Notes: generated by a model not told the origin, from the letters alone. DNA of 64,000 nucleotides from Comamonas koreensis (GCF_014076495.1 NZ_CP043575.1:1984001-2048000), one strand, 5' to 3'; shown: positions 34,079 to 48,143, counted from the stretch's first letter. Made by a program: numbers and translations.

Positions 34079-36826
34079 ATGTTGAACCTGCTGAAGAATG
34101 GATTCGTCAACTTTTTGCGCTCGCGCCACTGGGGCGTGCATTTCCGCCGCTTGCCCATGTTGGAGCAACTGGCCCACACGCCGGTGGATACCGGCATTTC
34201 CAAGGCCATGGGCGAGCGGCTGAGCGACGCCGCCCATGCCCCTGAACAGGCATTGCTGCACAGCCTGAACACCAGCCGCCAGGGCCTGGACGATGCACAG
34301 GTGCAGCAAGCCCGTGCGCAAGCGGGCTGGAACACCATTGCGCAGGACCAGGCGATGACCCGCACAGAGCACCTGTGGCTGTGCTTTCGCACGCCTTTCA
34401 ACCTGCTCTTGACGGTGCTGGCTGCCGTCTCGTGGCTGACCGGCGATACCAAGGCCACGGTGGTGATCGGCAGCATGGTGGCGCTGGCCACCGGCCTGCG
34501 CTTTTGGCAGGAGGGCCGCGCCAACAAGGCCGCTGCCGGCCTGCAGGCCATGGTCTCCAACACCGCCGCCGTGCTGCGCCGCACGGCGCAGGATGAAGAA
34601 GGGCGGGAGCTGGATACGCCGCCCTCGCGCCTGTCGGCACTGCAGGCCGTACGCGAGCTGCCCGTGCGCGAGCTGGTGCCCGGCGACATCATCCAGCTGG
34701 CTGCCGGCGATATGGTGCCCGCTGACTGCCGCCTGCTGAGCGCCAAGGACCTGTTTCTGGCGCAATCGGCGATGACCGGTGAATCCATGCCGGTAGAGAA
34801 ATTTGCCCAGCTGCCTGATGGGGCACAGCACAACCCGGTGGAGCTGTGCAACCTGGTGTTCATGGGCACGAACGTGGTCTCGGGCGCTGGCCTGGCCGTG
34901 GTGCTGACCACCGGCAACCACAGCTACCTGGGCGCGCTGGCCGGCAAGGTCTCGGCGATGGACCGCAGCCCCACCGCGTTCCAGATGGGCGTCAACAAGG
35001 TCAGCTGGGTGCTGATCCGTTTCATGCTGGTGATGGTGCCGCTGGTCTTGCTGATCAATGGCTGGACCAAGGGCGACTGGACCGAGGCGCTGCTGTTTGC
35101 GCTGTCGGTGGCCGTTGGCCTGACGCCCGAGATGCTGCCGATGATCGTGACCGCCACCCTGGCCAAGGGCGCGGTGTTTCTGTCGCGCAAGAAAGTGATC
35201 GTCAAGCACCTGGACGCCATCCAGAACTTTGGTGCGATGGATGTGCTGTGCACCGACAAGACGGGCACCCTGACCGAGGACCGCATCTCGGTCGAGCGCC
35301 ACCTCGATGCCTGGGGTGATGTCTCGCACTATGTGCTGGACATGGCCTACTTGAACAGCTACTACCAGACGGGCCTCAAGAGTTTGCTCGATGTGGCCGT
35401 GCTCGCCCATGCCGAGCGCGCCCCGCTGGTCGATGCCTATGCCAAGGTCGATGAAGTGCCGTTTGACTTTGTGCGCCGGCGCATGTCGGTGGTGGTGAGC
35501 GACAGTGCCGGCATCGGCAAGATCATCACCAAGGGTGCGGTCGAGGAAATCCTGCAGGTCAGCAGCATGGTGCAGGCCGCAGGCGGCGTGCTGGACCTTG
35601 ATGCGGGCCTGCGCAAGCGCATTGTGGCAACAGCCGAGGCGCTCAATGCCCTGGGGCTGCGCGTGGTGGCGGTGGCCACGCGCGAGACGCAAGCGGGCCA
35701 GAGCAACTTTGGCGTGGCCGATGAGGCCGGCATGGTGTTGTGCGGCTTTCTGGCCTTTATCGATCCACCCAAGGAAAGCGCTGCGCCCGCGCTGCAGGCG
35801 CTGGCCCGGCATGGTGTGCAGACCAAGGTGCTGACGGGCGACAATGCCGCCGTCACCGCCAAGGTCTGCGAGCAGGTGGGCATCAACGCGCAGCACATCG
35901 TGCTGGGCGGCGATATCGAGCAGATGGACGACCAGCGCCTGGCCCAGGTGGTCGAAGAAGCCCATATCTTTGCCAAGCTGAGCCCTGCGCACAAGGAGCG
36001 CATTGTGCGCATGCTCAAGGCCAATGGCCATGTGGTGGGCTTCATGGGCGATGGCATCAACGATGCAGCTGCGCTGCGCACCGCCGATATCGGCATCTCA
36101 GTGGACACGGCCGTCGATGTGGCCAAGGAAGCGGCCGACATCATCTTGCTGGACAAGAGCCTGATGGTGCTCGACCAGGGCGTGCAGGAAGGCCGGCGCA
36201 CCTTTGCCAACATGCTCAAGTACATCAAGATGACGGCGAGCTCGAACTTTGGCAATGTGTTCTCGGTGTTGATTGCCAGTGCCTTCATTCCCTTCCTGCC
36301 CATGCTGCCGATGCAGCTGCTGGTGCAGAACCTGGTGTATGACTTCTCGCAATCGGCGATTCCGTTTGACCATGTCGATCCCGAGCTGCTGACCCAGCCC
36401 CAGCGCTGGAACCCCGCCGATGTGGGCCGCTTCATGCTGTTCTTCGGCCCCATCAGCTCCATCTTCGATATCACCACCTTTGTCGTGATGTGGAAGGTGT
36501 TTGGCGCCAACACGCCCGAGCGCCAGGCGCTGTTCCAGTCCGGCTGGTTTGTCGTGGGACTGCTCACGCAGTCGCTGATCGTGCACATGATCCGCACCAT
36601 GCGCATTCCGTTTATCCAAAGCCGCGCTGCCTGGCCGGTGGGCCTGATGACCCTGGTGGTGGTCGCCATCGGCATCTACCTGCCCATGGGTGCGCTGGCC
36701 CCTTATTTCAAGCTCGAGCCCCTGCCTGGCCTGTACTTTGTGTTCCTCGTTGCCGTGTTGCTGGCCTATATGGGTCTTACGCAAGTCATGAAAAAGTGGT
36801 ACATCCGTCGCTACGGCTGGCAATAA
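34079..36826 (+). CDS. mgtA: MgtA/MgtB-type magnesium P-type ATPase
   Basis: 915 residues from ATG 34079. The frame is open for another ~120 codons upstream, but only from here does the sequence look like the family N-terminus (basic, FLRSRHWGVHFRRL). P-type landmarks: AMTGES in the actuator domain, phosphorylated D393 in CTDKTGTLTED and hinge GDGINDAAALR. About ten TM helices. The P3B subfamily imports Mg2+ with the gradient. Close behind lies an MgtC-family gene, the same pairing as in enterobacterial Mg2+-starvation loci. Mn2+ or another divalent cation cannot be excluded. Confidence 0.92.
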   Translation: MLNLLKNGFVNFLRSRHWGVHFRRLPMLEQLAHTPVDTGISKAMGERLSDAAHAPEQALLHSLNTSRQGLDDAQVQQARAQAGWNTIAQDQAMTRTEHLWLCFRTPFNLLLTVLAAVSWLTGDTKATVVIGSMVALATGLRFWQEGRANKAAAGLQAMVSNTAAVLRRTAQDEEGRELDTPPSRLSALQAVRELPVRELVPGDIIQLAAGDMVPADCRLLSAKDLFLAQSAMTGESMPVEKFAQLPDGAQHNPVELCNLVFMGTNVVSGAGLAVVLTTGNHSYLGALAGKVSAMDRSPTAFQMGVNKVSWVLIRFMLVMVPLVLLINGWTKGDWTEALLFALSVAVGLTPEMLPMIVTATLAKGAVFLSRKKVIVKHLDAIQNFGAMDVLCTDKTGTLTEDRISVERHLDAWGDVSHYVLDMAYLNSYYQTGLKSLLDVAVLAHAERAPLVDAYAKVDEVPFDFVRRRMSVVVSDSAGIGKIITKGAVEEILQVSSMVQAAGGVLDLDAGLRKRIVATAEALNALGLRVVAVATRETQAGQSNFGVADEAGMVLCGFLAFIDPPKESAAPALQALARHGVQTKVLTGDNAAVTAKVCEQVGINAQHIVLGGDIEQMDDQRLAQVVEEAHIFAKLSPAHKERIVRMLKANGHVVGFMGDGINDAAALRTADIGISVDTAVDVAKEAADIILLDKSLMVLDQGVQEGRRTFANMLKYIKMTASSNFGNVFSVLIASAFIPFLPMLPMQLLVQNLVYDFSQSAIPFDHVDPELLTQPQRWNPADVGRFMLFFGPISSIFDITTFVVMWKVFGANTPERQALFQSGWFVVGLLTQSLIVHMIRTMRIPFIQSRAAWPVGLMTLVVVAIGIYLPMGALAPYFKLEPLPGLYFVFLVAVLLAYMGLTQVMKKWYIRRYGWQ

Positions 36827-36863
36827 ACAGCGTTAAAAATAATCATTTACAGAGGAGGGCGCC

Positions 36864-37583
36864 ATGCTCGAAGCGCTGAACTACACACAACTCAATTCGC
36901 TGATCAACACGGCCATCAGCCTGGTCACGGCCTTTGTGCTGGGCACGGTCATTGGCCTGGAGCGCCAGTACCGCCAACGCACGGCCGGGCTGCGCACCAA
37001 TGTGCTGGTCGCCGTTGGGGCGGCCATCTTTGTCGACAGCGCCAACACCATTGCCGGGCCGGATGGCGCGGTGCGTGTGATGGCCTATGTGGTCTCGGGC
37101 ATCGGCTTTCTGGGCGCCGGTGTCATCATGCGCGAAGAGGGAAATGTGCGCGGTCTGAACACGGCTGCGACACTGTGGGGATCGGCCGCAGTGGGCGCTG
37201 CGGCAGGCGCCGATCTGATCGTGCAGGCGGCCTTGGGCACCGTGCTGGTGCTGGCGGCCAATACCTTGCTGCGGCCGCTGGTCAACGCCATCAACCGCAA
37301 GCCGCTGGATGTGGCCTCCGCCGAAATGACCAATGCCGTGTTTGTCGTGGCCGAGCGCCTGCACCAGCGGCTGGCGCTGGCCATGCTGCAGGATGTGCTC
37401 GAGCGCGGCGGCTACCCGCCCGGCGACATCGACATCCAGCCCTTTGGCGAGGCCGAGGTCGTCATCGAAGCGACCTTGGCCGCGCAATCGGTGGAGGGCG
37501 ACGAGCTCGATGCGATGGTGCAGCAGCTGGCGGCCAAGCCGGGCGTGCGCCAGGCGTTCTGGAGCCCCAGCACGCGGGATTGA
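36864..37583 (+). CDS. MgtC/SapB-family inner-membrane protein
   Basis: 239 residues. Five hydrophobic segments in the first ~140 residues, with the family hallmark GLERQYRQRTAGLRTNVLVA and SGIGFLGAGVIMREEGNVRGL. The C-terminal ~95 residues form a soluble ACT-like domain as in Salmonella MgtC. MgtC proteins act in low-Mg2+ survival and inhibit the F-type ATP synthase in some species. GAGGAGGG before the ATG is a strong ribosome site. 37 bp behind mgtA, so probably one operon. Confidence 0.92.
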   Translation: MLEALNYTQLNSLINTAISLVTAFVLGTVIGLERQYRQRTAGLRTNVLVAVGAAIFVDSANTIAGPDGAVRVMAYVVSGIGFLGAGVIMREEGNVRGLNTAATLWGSAAVGAAAGADLIVQAALGTVLVLAANTLLRPLVNAINRKPLDVASAEMTNAVFVVAERLHQRLALAMLQDVLERGGYPPGDIDIQPFGEAEVVIEATLAAQSVEGDELDAMVQQLAAKPGVRQAFWSPSTRD

Positions 37584-37592
37584 ATCGTGGCT

Positions 37593-38288
37593 TTAGCCTT
37601 CAAAGGCAAAGCCGACGCCATAGATCGAGCGGATGCAGTCCGCGTCATCGCCCATGACGGTGCGCAGCTTCTTGCGCAGGTTCTTGATATGGCTGTCGAT
37701 CGCGCGGTCGCTCACCTCCAGCGCATCGGCATAGGCCAGGTCCAGCAGCTGGCTGCGCGGGTAGATCTTGCCGGGGTGGCGCTGCAGGATGTGCAGCAAT
37801 GCAAACTCGCGCCGCGTCAGGCCCAGGTCCTGGCCGCGCCAGCTCGCCTGGCTGGTGGTCTCGTCCAGCTGCCAGTCGCTGGCGGCCAGGCTGGCTGGCG
37901 CACCAGGGGCGGGCGGCGCATGGCGGCGCAAGATCACCTTGACGCGGGCAATCAGCTCGCGCGGTGAAAATGGCTTGCAGATGTAGTCGTCGGCGCCCAT
38001 CTCCAGGCCCACCAGGCGGTCCACTTCTTCGACCTTGGCAGTCAGGCAGATGACGGGGCAGATCTGGCGGGCGCGGCATTCGCGCAGAATGCTCAGGCCA
38101 TCGGTGCCGGGCAGCATCAGGTCAAGAATGGCCAGCTGCGGCGGGCGTGCGCGCAGCGCCGCCATGGCCTGGCTGCCATCGGCAAAATGCTCGACCTCGA
38201 AGCCGGCATGGTGCAGGTAGTCGATGACCACCGAGGCAATATCGGCCTCGTCTTCGGCGTACAAAATGCGGGGTTTGGCAGTGTTCAT
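37593..38288 (-). CDS. OmpR/PhoB-type response regulator (BaeR-like)
   Basis: 231 residues from ATG 38288. Receiver domain (~8-120) with the phosphorylatable Asp in AILDLMLPGTDG, acidic pocket YAEDEAD and Lys in ADDYICKPF. Winged-helix DNA-binding domain (~135-230) with the LTRREFALLHILQRHPGKIY start and the SDRAIDSHIKNLRKKL recognition helix. The last two motifs resemble BaeR, which answers envelope stress. The start overlaps the kinase stop (ATGA). Convergent with the MgtC gene, 9 bp away. Confidence 0.92.
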   Translation of the reverse strand: MNTAKPRILYAEDEADIASVVIDYLHHAGFEVEHFADGSQAMAALRARPPQLAILDLMLPGTDGLSILRECRARQICPVICLTAKVEEVDRLVGLEMGADDYICKPFSPRELIARVKVILRRHAPPAPGAPASLAASDWQLDETTSQASWRGQDLGLTRREFALLHILQRHPGKIYPRSQLLDLAYADALEVSDRAIDSHIKNLRKKLRTVMGDDADCIRSIYGVGFAFEG

Positions 38289-39880
38289 GCAACAGGGTGT
38301 ATCAAGGGCAGGATCAAGGTAAGGCGCAGCCCGCCCAAGGACGAGATGGAGGCCTGCAATTGTCCTCCATGGGCTTGCACAATGCTTTTGCAAATCGCCA
38401 GCCCCAGGCCCGAGCCGCCGCTGGCGCGGCTGCGCGAAGTCTCTACGCGGTAAAAGCGTTCAAAAATGCGGGGCAGCTCTGCAGGCGGCACGGAGGGGCT
38501 GCTGTCATCGAGGTGCAGCTCCAGCCAGCGCTGGCCCGACTCGGGCGCGGGCCCGTGCAAGCTGGCGCTGATGCTCAGCCGCCCGGGGGCATCGGTGTAG
38601 CGCAGGCTGTTTTCCAGAATATTGCTCAGCACCTGATGCAGCTGCTGGGCATTGCCCTGCACCCAGGCGGGCGGCAGCGCATGCAGCAGCTCTTGCGCCG
38701 TGGGCAGTGCGATGCCGGCCTGGCCAAAGCGGATCTGCACGGCTTCCACGGCCTCGATGGTCAGCGCCCGCATATCGAGCGGGCGGGCCGTGGCGGGCAG
38801 GTGGGCGGTCAGCTGCAGCGCGGGGGCGGCCTCGGGCGCGTGCACGACCAGGGCCGTGGGAATGGTGGCGCGCATGTCGCTGACCAGCTGGGTCAAGCGC
38901 AGAATCTGGCGGTGCAGGCGCGCAGCGGTTTGCGAATCAAAGCTGCGGATGCCGTCTTGCACTGCCTCGATCTCGGCCCGCACTGCGGCCAGCGGCGTGC
39001 GCAGCTCATGGGCCACCTGGGTCAGCCATTCATGCTGCTGGGCCTGGGCCTGGGATAGCTGCTCGGCCATGTGGTTGTAGCGGTCGGCCAGCTCCACCAG
39101 CTCGTCGTGGCCTGCGACTGCAATGCGGTAGTCGAGCTGGCCGCTGGCAAAGGCCTTGGCGCCTTCGCTCAATGCCTCGATGGGGCGAATCCAGCGCCGG
39201 CTCAGCCACCAGGACAGGGCCCCGGCCAGCAGCAGGCCCAGCAGACCGGTGATGGCCAGGAACACCAGGTGCTCCTTCAAAAAGGCACTGTCGATCTGGT
39301 TTTTCAGGTCTTCGGGCTGGTTCAGCGTCAAGGTGCCGATCAGCATATGCTGGCTGTCGAACAGCGGGTTTTTGGCGCTGCCTAGTGTGGGCGGCACACC
39401 GGCCAGCAGCTTGCCCTGGTTGTCGAGCAGGCCCAAACGCTGGGAGAGGGGGTGGCGTTCAATGGGGCGCAATTGCTGGGTCAGCATGGGGCCAATCGTG
39501 GCGCGGCGCGGCGCCTCGCTCTCCGCCGGGGGCGAAACGGGCACGGCCGCCTGGCTGCCAAAGCGGGTCAGCGCATTCCAGCGCTCCGACGTCAGCGAGA
39601 CCCAGTGCGGATCCTTGGCATACTCGCGCCGCAGCTGGCTCTCCAGGTACTCCAGCCGGCCCAGCTCGATCTGCGCCACATAGCCGCCCAGACCGCGCTG
39701 CAGGCTCCAGTACGAAAAGCCGAAAAACCCCAGCAGCAGGCCCAGCAGCAGCAGCACCATGGCCAGCAGCACCCGCGTTTGCAGACGGGTAAAGCGAAAC
39801 AGCTGAAGTCGGGGTGTGGTCACAGAGGGCGGGTGGGGCAATGGCGGTGTGGGCACAAACTGCAAAACGGGCAGACGCAA
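38285..39880 (-). CDS. Sensor histidine kinase (BaeS-like), partner of the adjacent regulator
   Basis: 531 residues. TM1 near residues 38-58, periplasmic sensor ~60-200, TM2 ~205-225, HAMP linker (SRRWIRPIEALSEGAKAFAS), phospho-acceptor His in QVAHELRTPLAAVRAE, then N-box NILENSLRYTD and G-box GGSGLGLAICKSI. The N-terminal start is not settled: an internal GTG about 20 residues in is also possible. Periplasmic signal unknown. Confidence 0.92.
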   Translation of the reverse strand: MRLPVLQFVPTPPLPHPPSVTTPRLQLFRFTRLQTRVLLAMVLLLLGLLLGFFGFSYWSLQRGLGGYVAQIELGRLEYLESQLRREYAKDPHWVSLTSERWNALTRFGSQAAVPVSPPAESEAPRRATIGPMLTQQLRPIERHPLSQRLGLLDNQGKLLAGVPPTLGSAKNPLFDSQHMLIGTLTLNQPEDLKNQIDSAFLKEHLVFLAITGLLGLLLAGALSWWLSRRWIRPIEALSEGAKAFASGQLDYRIAVAGHDELVELADRYNHMAEQLSQAQAQQHEWLTQVAHELRTPLAAVRAEIEAVQDGIRSFDSQTAARLHRQILRLTQLVSDMRATIPTALVVHAPEAAPALQLTAHLPATARPLDMRALTIEAVEAVQIRFGQAGIALPTAQELLHALPPAWVQGNAQQLHQVLSNILENSLRYTDAPGRLSISASLHGPAPESGQRWLELHLDDSSPSVPPAELPRIFERFYRVETSRSRASGGSGLGLAICKSIVQAHGGQLQASISSLGGLRLTLILPLIHPVA

Positions 39881-39956
39881 TGCCTGCCCGGCTATTCTCT
39901 TACACAGTGCGTGGGTGTGTAAAAGGGTTGCTTGATCAGGACGTCATCACCGGCCC

Positions 39957-40214
39957 TTAGGGCCCGATGGAGGCGCCGCGCTGCGCCACCAGCTGCTTGC
40001 CGACCATGCGGCAGGTGGCTTTGGCTGTTTTTCCGTTGTCCAGTGTCAGTTGCACGGCTTCGCCGGCCTTCTTGCCCTGGCAGGCCTCAATGGCTTGCTT
40101 GGACGGCGCGGGCTTGGCGGGGCTGGCCGCGTAAGCCTGGGCGGTGGCGATCCAGAGGGCTGCAGTCACGGCGGTGCTGCACAGCAGACGGTGGCGAAGT
40201 GGTTGAGAACTCAT
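39957..40214 (-). CDS. Small secreted protein, unknown function
   Basis: 85 residues from ATG 40214. Signal peptide of ~30 residues ending AQAYA|ASPAK. The mature ~55 residues are basic and hold exactly two Cys (EACQGK and ATCRMV), which could form a disulfide. Its ends contain QLTLDNGKTAKATCRM. It lies 76 bp upstream of the sensor kinase gene on the same strand, so it may share a transcript or signal with the two-component system, much as Spy-like periplasmic proteins do. Confidence 0.65.
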   Translation of the reverse strand: MSSQPLRHRLLCSTAVTAALWIATAQAYAASPAKPAPSKQAIEACQGKKAGEAVQLTLDNGKTAKATCRMVGKQLVAQRGASIGP

Positions 40215-40472
40215 GGCATTCCTTTGTAAAAAGAGGCTCTGCGGCCAGGCCGCGATCTGGTGTGGGACAGAAAGAAGCGGGTGAAACAGAGAAACTGGAG
40301 TGTGTTTACGCCTCTCCGCAGAGCCCATGACTGAACTATAGGAGCCAAATGTGGAGGAAGTTGGGCCAGCTTTGTGGCAGGTGTGACAAAGCGAAAACCG
40401 CATGCCTATTGGCTTGGCGCAGGAGCGGGCGCCATTGCGTGCGCCGCAAAGTTATGCAAAGCGGGCCGGGGC

Positions 40473-41018
40473 TCAGGCCAGCAGCGCAGCCGGGATGGGC
40501 GCCCCGTCCAGCGGGCGGCGTGCCGCAATCCGCTGCACCACCCGGTCCGGGTTGCGCAGCAGCCCTGCCTCATAGGCGATGACAGACCAGCTGGCACAGA
40601 CTTGCAGCAGCTCGCCGGGCTGCAGCAGGAAGTCGGGCCGGGAAGGCTTGCCATAGGCGGCATTGCCTTGGGCAAAGGTCTCGTACAGCAGCAGCCCGCC
40701 GGGCGCCACACTGGCCAGAATGTGCGGCCATAGAGGGCGCCACAGATAGTGGGTGACGACCACCGCGTCGAACGCCCGGCCTTCCAGCGGCCAGGCCCCG
40801 TTTTCGACATCGGCCAGCAGCCATTCTCCCGCCGTGTCCGCCTGCAGCGACTGCAGCGCCGCGCCATCGCGGTCAACGCCGGTTACCCGCAAGCCCTGGG
40901 CCTGCAGGTAGCGGGCATGGCGGCCCTGGCCGCAGGCCAGGTCCAGCACCTGGGCGCCTGCAGGTATCAGTGGCGCAAAGCGGGTGATCCAGGGCGAGGG
41001 GGCGGGGCTATGGGGCAT
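40473..41018 (-). CDS. SAM-dependent methyltransferase (class I, TehB/UbiE-like)
   Basis: 181 residues. Motif I VLDLACGQGRHARYL (~residues 24-38) with VTGVDRDG after it and ADVENGAWPL as motif II. PGGLLLYETF is the post-core strand. Small stand-alone enzyme; the substrate is not apparent. The stop of the 57-residue membrane protein upstream ends three bases before its start, so the two are likely co-transcribed with the MFS gene. Confidence 0.85.
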   Translation of the reverse strand: MPHSPAPSPWITRFAPLIPAGAQVLDLACGQGRHARYLQAQGLRVTGVDRDGAALQSLQADTAGEWLLADVENGAWPLEGRAFDAVVVTHYLWRPLWPHILASVAPGGLLLYETFAQGNAAYGKPSRPDFLLQPGELLQVCASWSVIAYEAGLLRNPDRVVQRIAARRPLDGAPIPAALLA

Positions 41019-41021
41019 GCG

Positions 41022-41195
41022 CTAGAAACAGGCCCAGACATGGTCAGCCATCTGCACCATGAATTCCGGTTGCGCGTAGAGCATGAACACCAGCGCCAGC
41101 AGCACCGCCACCAGTAGCCAGATGGCGGCGCGCTGCCAGCCGCGCAGCGGCGCGGCGCCAGCAGTGGGGGCGGTGGGTGGTGCAGGCTGTTGCAT
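41022..41195 (-). CDS. Short single-TM protein, unknown
   Basis: 57 residues from ATG 41195: a Pro/Ala-rich start, one TM helix (AIWLLVAVLLALVFMLYAQP, about residues 24-43) and a short tail ending VWACF. Sits between the MFS transporter (13 bp gap) and the methyltransferase (3 bp gap) on the same strand, a spacing that supports real translation. No homologue recognised. Confidence 0.6.
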   Translation of the reverse strand: MQQPAPPTAPTAGAAPLRGWQRAAIWLLVAVLLALVFMLYAQPEFMVQMADHVWACF

Positions 41196-41208
41196 GAAAG
41201 TTCGGTTA

Positions 41209-42432
41209 TCAGGCCGCCAGCGGCAGCCGCTGCACGGGCTCTTCCTTGACCGGCAGATTGACCAGGCCGGCGAATACGCCCAGGCCAATGGCCACATACC
41301 AAACCACATCATAGCTGCCGGTGCGGTCATAGAGGTAGCCGCCCAACCAGATGCCCAGGAAGCTGCCGATCTGGTGGCTGAAGAACACAAATCCGCTGAG
41401 CATGGACAGGTGCTGCACGCCAAAGATCTGCGCGATGGCGCCGTTGGTGAGCGGCACGGTGGACAGCCACAAAAAGCCCATCACTGCGGCAAAGACATAG
41501 ACCGACCAGGGCGACAAGGGCACCAGCAGGAAAACCACGATGGCGATGGCGCGGATGAAATAAATGCCCGAGAGCAGGTAGCGCTTGGCCATGCGCTGGC
41601 CGAGCGACCCGGCCAGGTAGGTGCCAAAGATGTTAAAGAGGCCGATCAGCGCCAGCGAATAGCTGGCCACATGCGGCGGCAGGCCGAAGTCCTTCAGGTA
41701 GCTGGGCATGTGCACGCCGATGAACATCACCTGGAAGCCGCAGACAAAGTAGCCTGCGGTCAGCAGCAAAAAGCTGGGGTTGCGAAAGGCCTCTGCCACA
41801 GCCTGGGCAATGGTTTGCTGCGCGCCACCGGCAGCACTGTGCTTGAGCGCGTGGAAATTGGGCTCGCGCAGCGCAATGGCCAGCGGCACGATGGTGAGCA
41901 CCAGGATTGCGCAGACCAGCAGCGCGTTCTGCCAGCCCAGGCTGGCGATCAGCTGGCCCTCGACCGGCACCATGAAGAACTGGCCAAAGGAGCCCGCGGC
42001 CGCGGCCACCCCCATGGCCCAGGAGCGTTTCTCGGCTGGCAACTGGCGCCCGATGACGCCATAGATCACCGCATAGGTGGTGCCCGTTTGCGCCATGCCG
42101 ATCAAAAGGCCGGCGGTGAGCGCAAACATCAGCGTATTGGGCGCCCAGGCCATGCCGGCCAGGCCCAGCGCGTACAGCAGCGCGCCGCAGACCAGCACCT
42201 TGCTGGCGCCAAAGCGGTCGGCCAGCATGCCGGTAAAGATGCCGATCAGGCCCCAGCTGAGGTTTTGCACCGCCAGCGCCAAGGCGAAGGACTCACGCGT
42301 CCAGCCCATCTCCTGGGTGATCGGCTGCAGCCAGAGGCCAAAACCGTGGCGGATGCCCATGGACAGGGTCACTACGGCGCCGCCACACAGCAGCACGCGG
42401 GCCATGGACAATCGTTGTGCGTTGTTTTGCAT
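41209..42432 (-). CDS. MFS transporter (OFA/oxalate-formate- or monocarboxylate-like)
   Basis: 407 residues from ATG 42432 (MQNNAQRLSMARVLLCGGAV). Twelve TM helices. TM1 is followed by GIRHGFGLWLQPITQEMGWT and motif A-like GMLADRFGASKVLVCG. This beginning is common to MFS carriers near the OFA/monocarboxylate group. The substrate cannot be deduced. Divergent from parE across ~240 bp. Confidence 0.87.
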   Translation of the reverse strand: MQNNAQRLSMARVLLCGGAVVTLSMGIRHGFGLWLQPITQEMGWTRESFALALAVQNLSWGLIGIFTGMLADRFGASKVLVCGALLYALGLAGMAWAPNTLMFALTAGLLIGMAQTGTTYAVIYGVIGRQLPAEKRSWAMGVAAAAGSFGQFFMVPVEGQLIASLGWQNALLVCAILVLTIVPLAIALREPNFHALKHSAAGGAQQTIAQAVAEAFRNPSFLLLTAGYFVCGFQVMFIGVHMPSYLKDFGLPPHVASYSLALIGLFNIFGTYLAGSLGQRMAKRYLLSGIYFIRAIAIVVFLLVPLSPWSVYVFAAVMGFLWLSTVPLTNGAIAQIFGVQHLSMLSGFVFFSHQIGSFLGIWLGGYLYDRTGSYDVVWYVAIGLGVFAGLVNLPVKEEPVQRLPLAA

Positions 42433-42458
42433 AGTCAGGGGATGTGTCTCGTTATTTA

Positions 42459-42506
42459 AGAACGTGATTGCGGTCTCTACGCGCGGGGAGATCGTAAGCA
42501 CGTTCT
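42459..42506. promoter_or_regulatory. Widely spaced inverted repeat in the MFS/parE intergenic region
   Basis: AGAACGTG (42459-42466) and CACGTTCT (42499-42506) are perfect 8-bp complements 32 bp apart, just upstream of the MFS start. Could be two half-sites for a repressor or a hairpin in a leader. No regulator gene is adjacent. Confidence 0.35.
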
Positions 42507-42671
42507 AGAAATTGTTACTCCAACGCCAAAAACCGGCTGTCGCCCGCATATTGCCCGGTGGCTGTCCAAGCCCATTGCAGGCTTTTGCGGCCAAGCGTCG
42601 TGAATCGTCAACAAGTTCCACCTGTTTATCTATACAGCTATTTACAATGGCAGCCGCTAGAATGGAAAGTT

Positions 42672-44648
<1,977 letters not shown>

Positions 44649-44735
44649 TGTCCTGCTGCCCACGCCGCTGAATAAACAATCGAACCCAAGCCAGCCGCGC
44701 GCAGCCGTGCCACAAGCAAAGAAAGCTGAACCCCT

Positions 44736-47096
<2,361 letters not shown>

Positions 47097-47118
47097 AGCG
47101 CGCGGTCATGCACGACCA

Positions 47119-47151
47119 AGCCCTGCCCGGCATTGCCCGGCAGGGCTTTTT
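47119..47151 (+). terminator. Terminator of parEC
   Basis: AGCCCTGCC (47119-47127) pairs perfectly with GGCAGGGCT (47139-47147), followed by five T. 22 bp after the parC stop. Confidence 0.92.
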
Positions 47152-47175
47152 CATGGCCCGCCGTTGCAGCGCCGA

Positions 47176-48090
47176 TCAGCGCGGCGCGGGCAACAGCGCC
47201 CGCAGATGGTCGACAAAAGCGCGCACGCCCCGGGGCAGGTTGCGGCCCGTCAGCGTTTGCAGCTCGATGGAGCGCGCATGCATGCCGCGCTCGCGGATGG
47301 GCACGGTGTGCAGCAGGCCCCGGCGCACATACTCGCGCACGGTGACCTCGCCGCCCAGGGTGAGCCCGCCGCCGTGCAGCACAAAGCGCACCAGCGCATC
47401 GAACTGCCCGCTCTCGAGCACCGGGTCAAACACCAGGCCGCGCTGGCCGCTGGCAATGTCAAACAGCTGGCGCGCGGTATTGCCGTCGTCCAGCAGCGCG
47501 AGCGGGTAGGGCTGCATCTGCGCCAGGCTGACGCTGGCAAAACGGGCCAGTGGGTGGCCGGGTGGCATGATCAGGATGACCGGCGAATTCTGGCGGTGCT
47601 GCACATCGATATCGCGCACGGCGGCGCGGCTGTAGGTCAGGCCCACATCGGCCTCGCCATTGCGCACCGCCTGGGTCACCTGGGCGGGCGAGGCCGAGAC
47701 CAGCTGGAACTGCATGCCCGGGTGCTGCTCGCGAAACGTGGCCATCGCGAGAGGCAAAAACTCAAACGCAAAGCCGGCCGATGCGCAGACCCGCACCTGG
47801 CCCCGGCGCAGGCCTTGCAGTGCCTCGATATCGGCCACCACGCGCTCGGCATCCAAGGCATGGCGCTTGGCATGGGTGGCCAAGAGCTCACCGGCCGCAC
47901 TGGCGACCATGCCGCGCGGGCGGCGCTCGAACAGCGGCACCTGCAGCACTTCCTCCAGCGATGCGATCTGGCGGCTGACGGCCGAGGCCGAGACATTGAG
48001 GCGCAGTGCGGCCTCGCTCACCGAGCCGCTGCGCACGACTTCCAGAAAGTAGCGGATGGCGGTGTCCTGGAGGTGCTGCGAGGGAGTCAT
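47176..48090 (-). CDS. LysR-family regulator
   Basis: 304 residues from ATG 48090. DNA-binding domain YFLEVVRSGSVSEAALRLNV with SASAVSRQIASLEEVL. The effector domain begins near residue 92 (GQVRVCASAGFAFEF). Divergent from the amidase gene with an 18-bp palindrome between them, so it most likely controls amidase and the following Bug gene. Confidence 0.9.
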   Translation of the reverse strand: MTPSQHLQDTAIRYFLEVVRSGSVSEAALRLNVSASAVSRQIASLEEVLQVPLFERRPRGMVASAAGELLATHAKRHALDAERVVADIEALQGLRRGQVRVCASAGFAFEFLPLAMATFREQHPGMQFQLVSASPAQVTQAVRNGEADVGLTYSRAAVRDIDVQHRQNSPVILIMPPGHPLARFASVSLAQMQPYPLALLDDGNTARQLFDIASGQRGLVFDPVLESGQFDALVRFVLHGGGLTLGGEVTVREYVRRGLLHTVPIRERGMHARSIELQTLTGRNLPRGVRAFVDHLRALLPAPR

Positions 48091-48143
48091 GGTCTGCTTT
48101 GCAAAAAACGCAACGATAACCGCAAAAAATTGTGATTGTCGAA

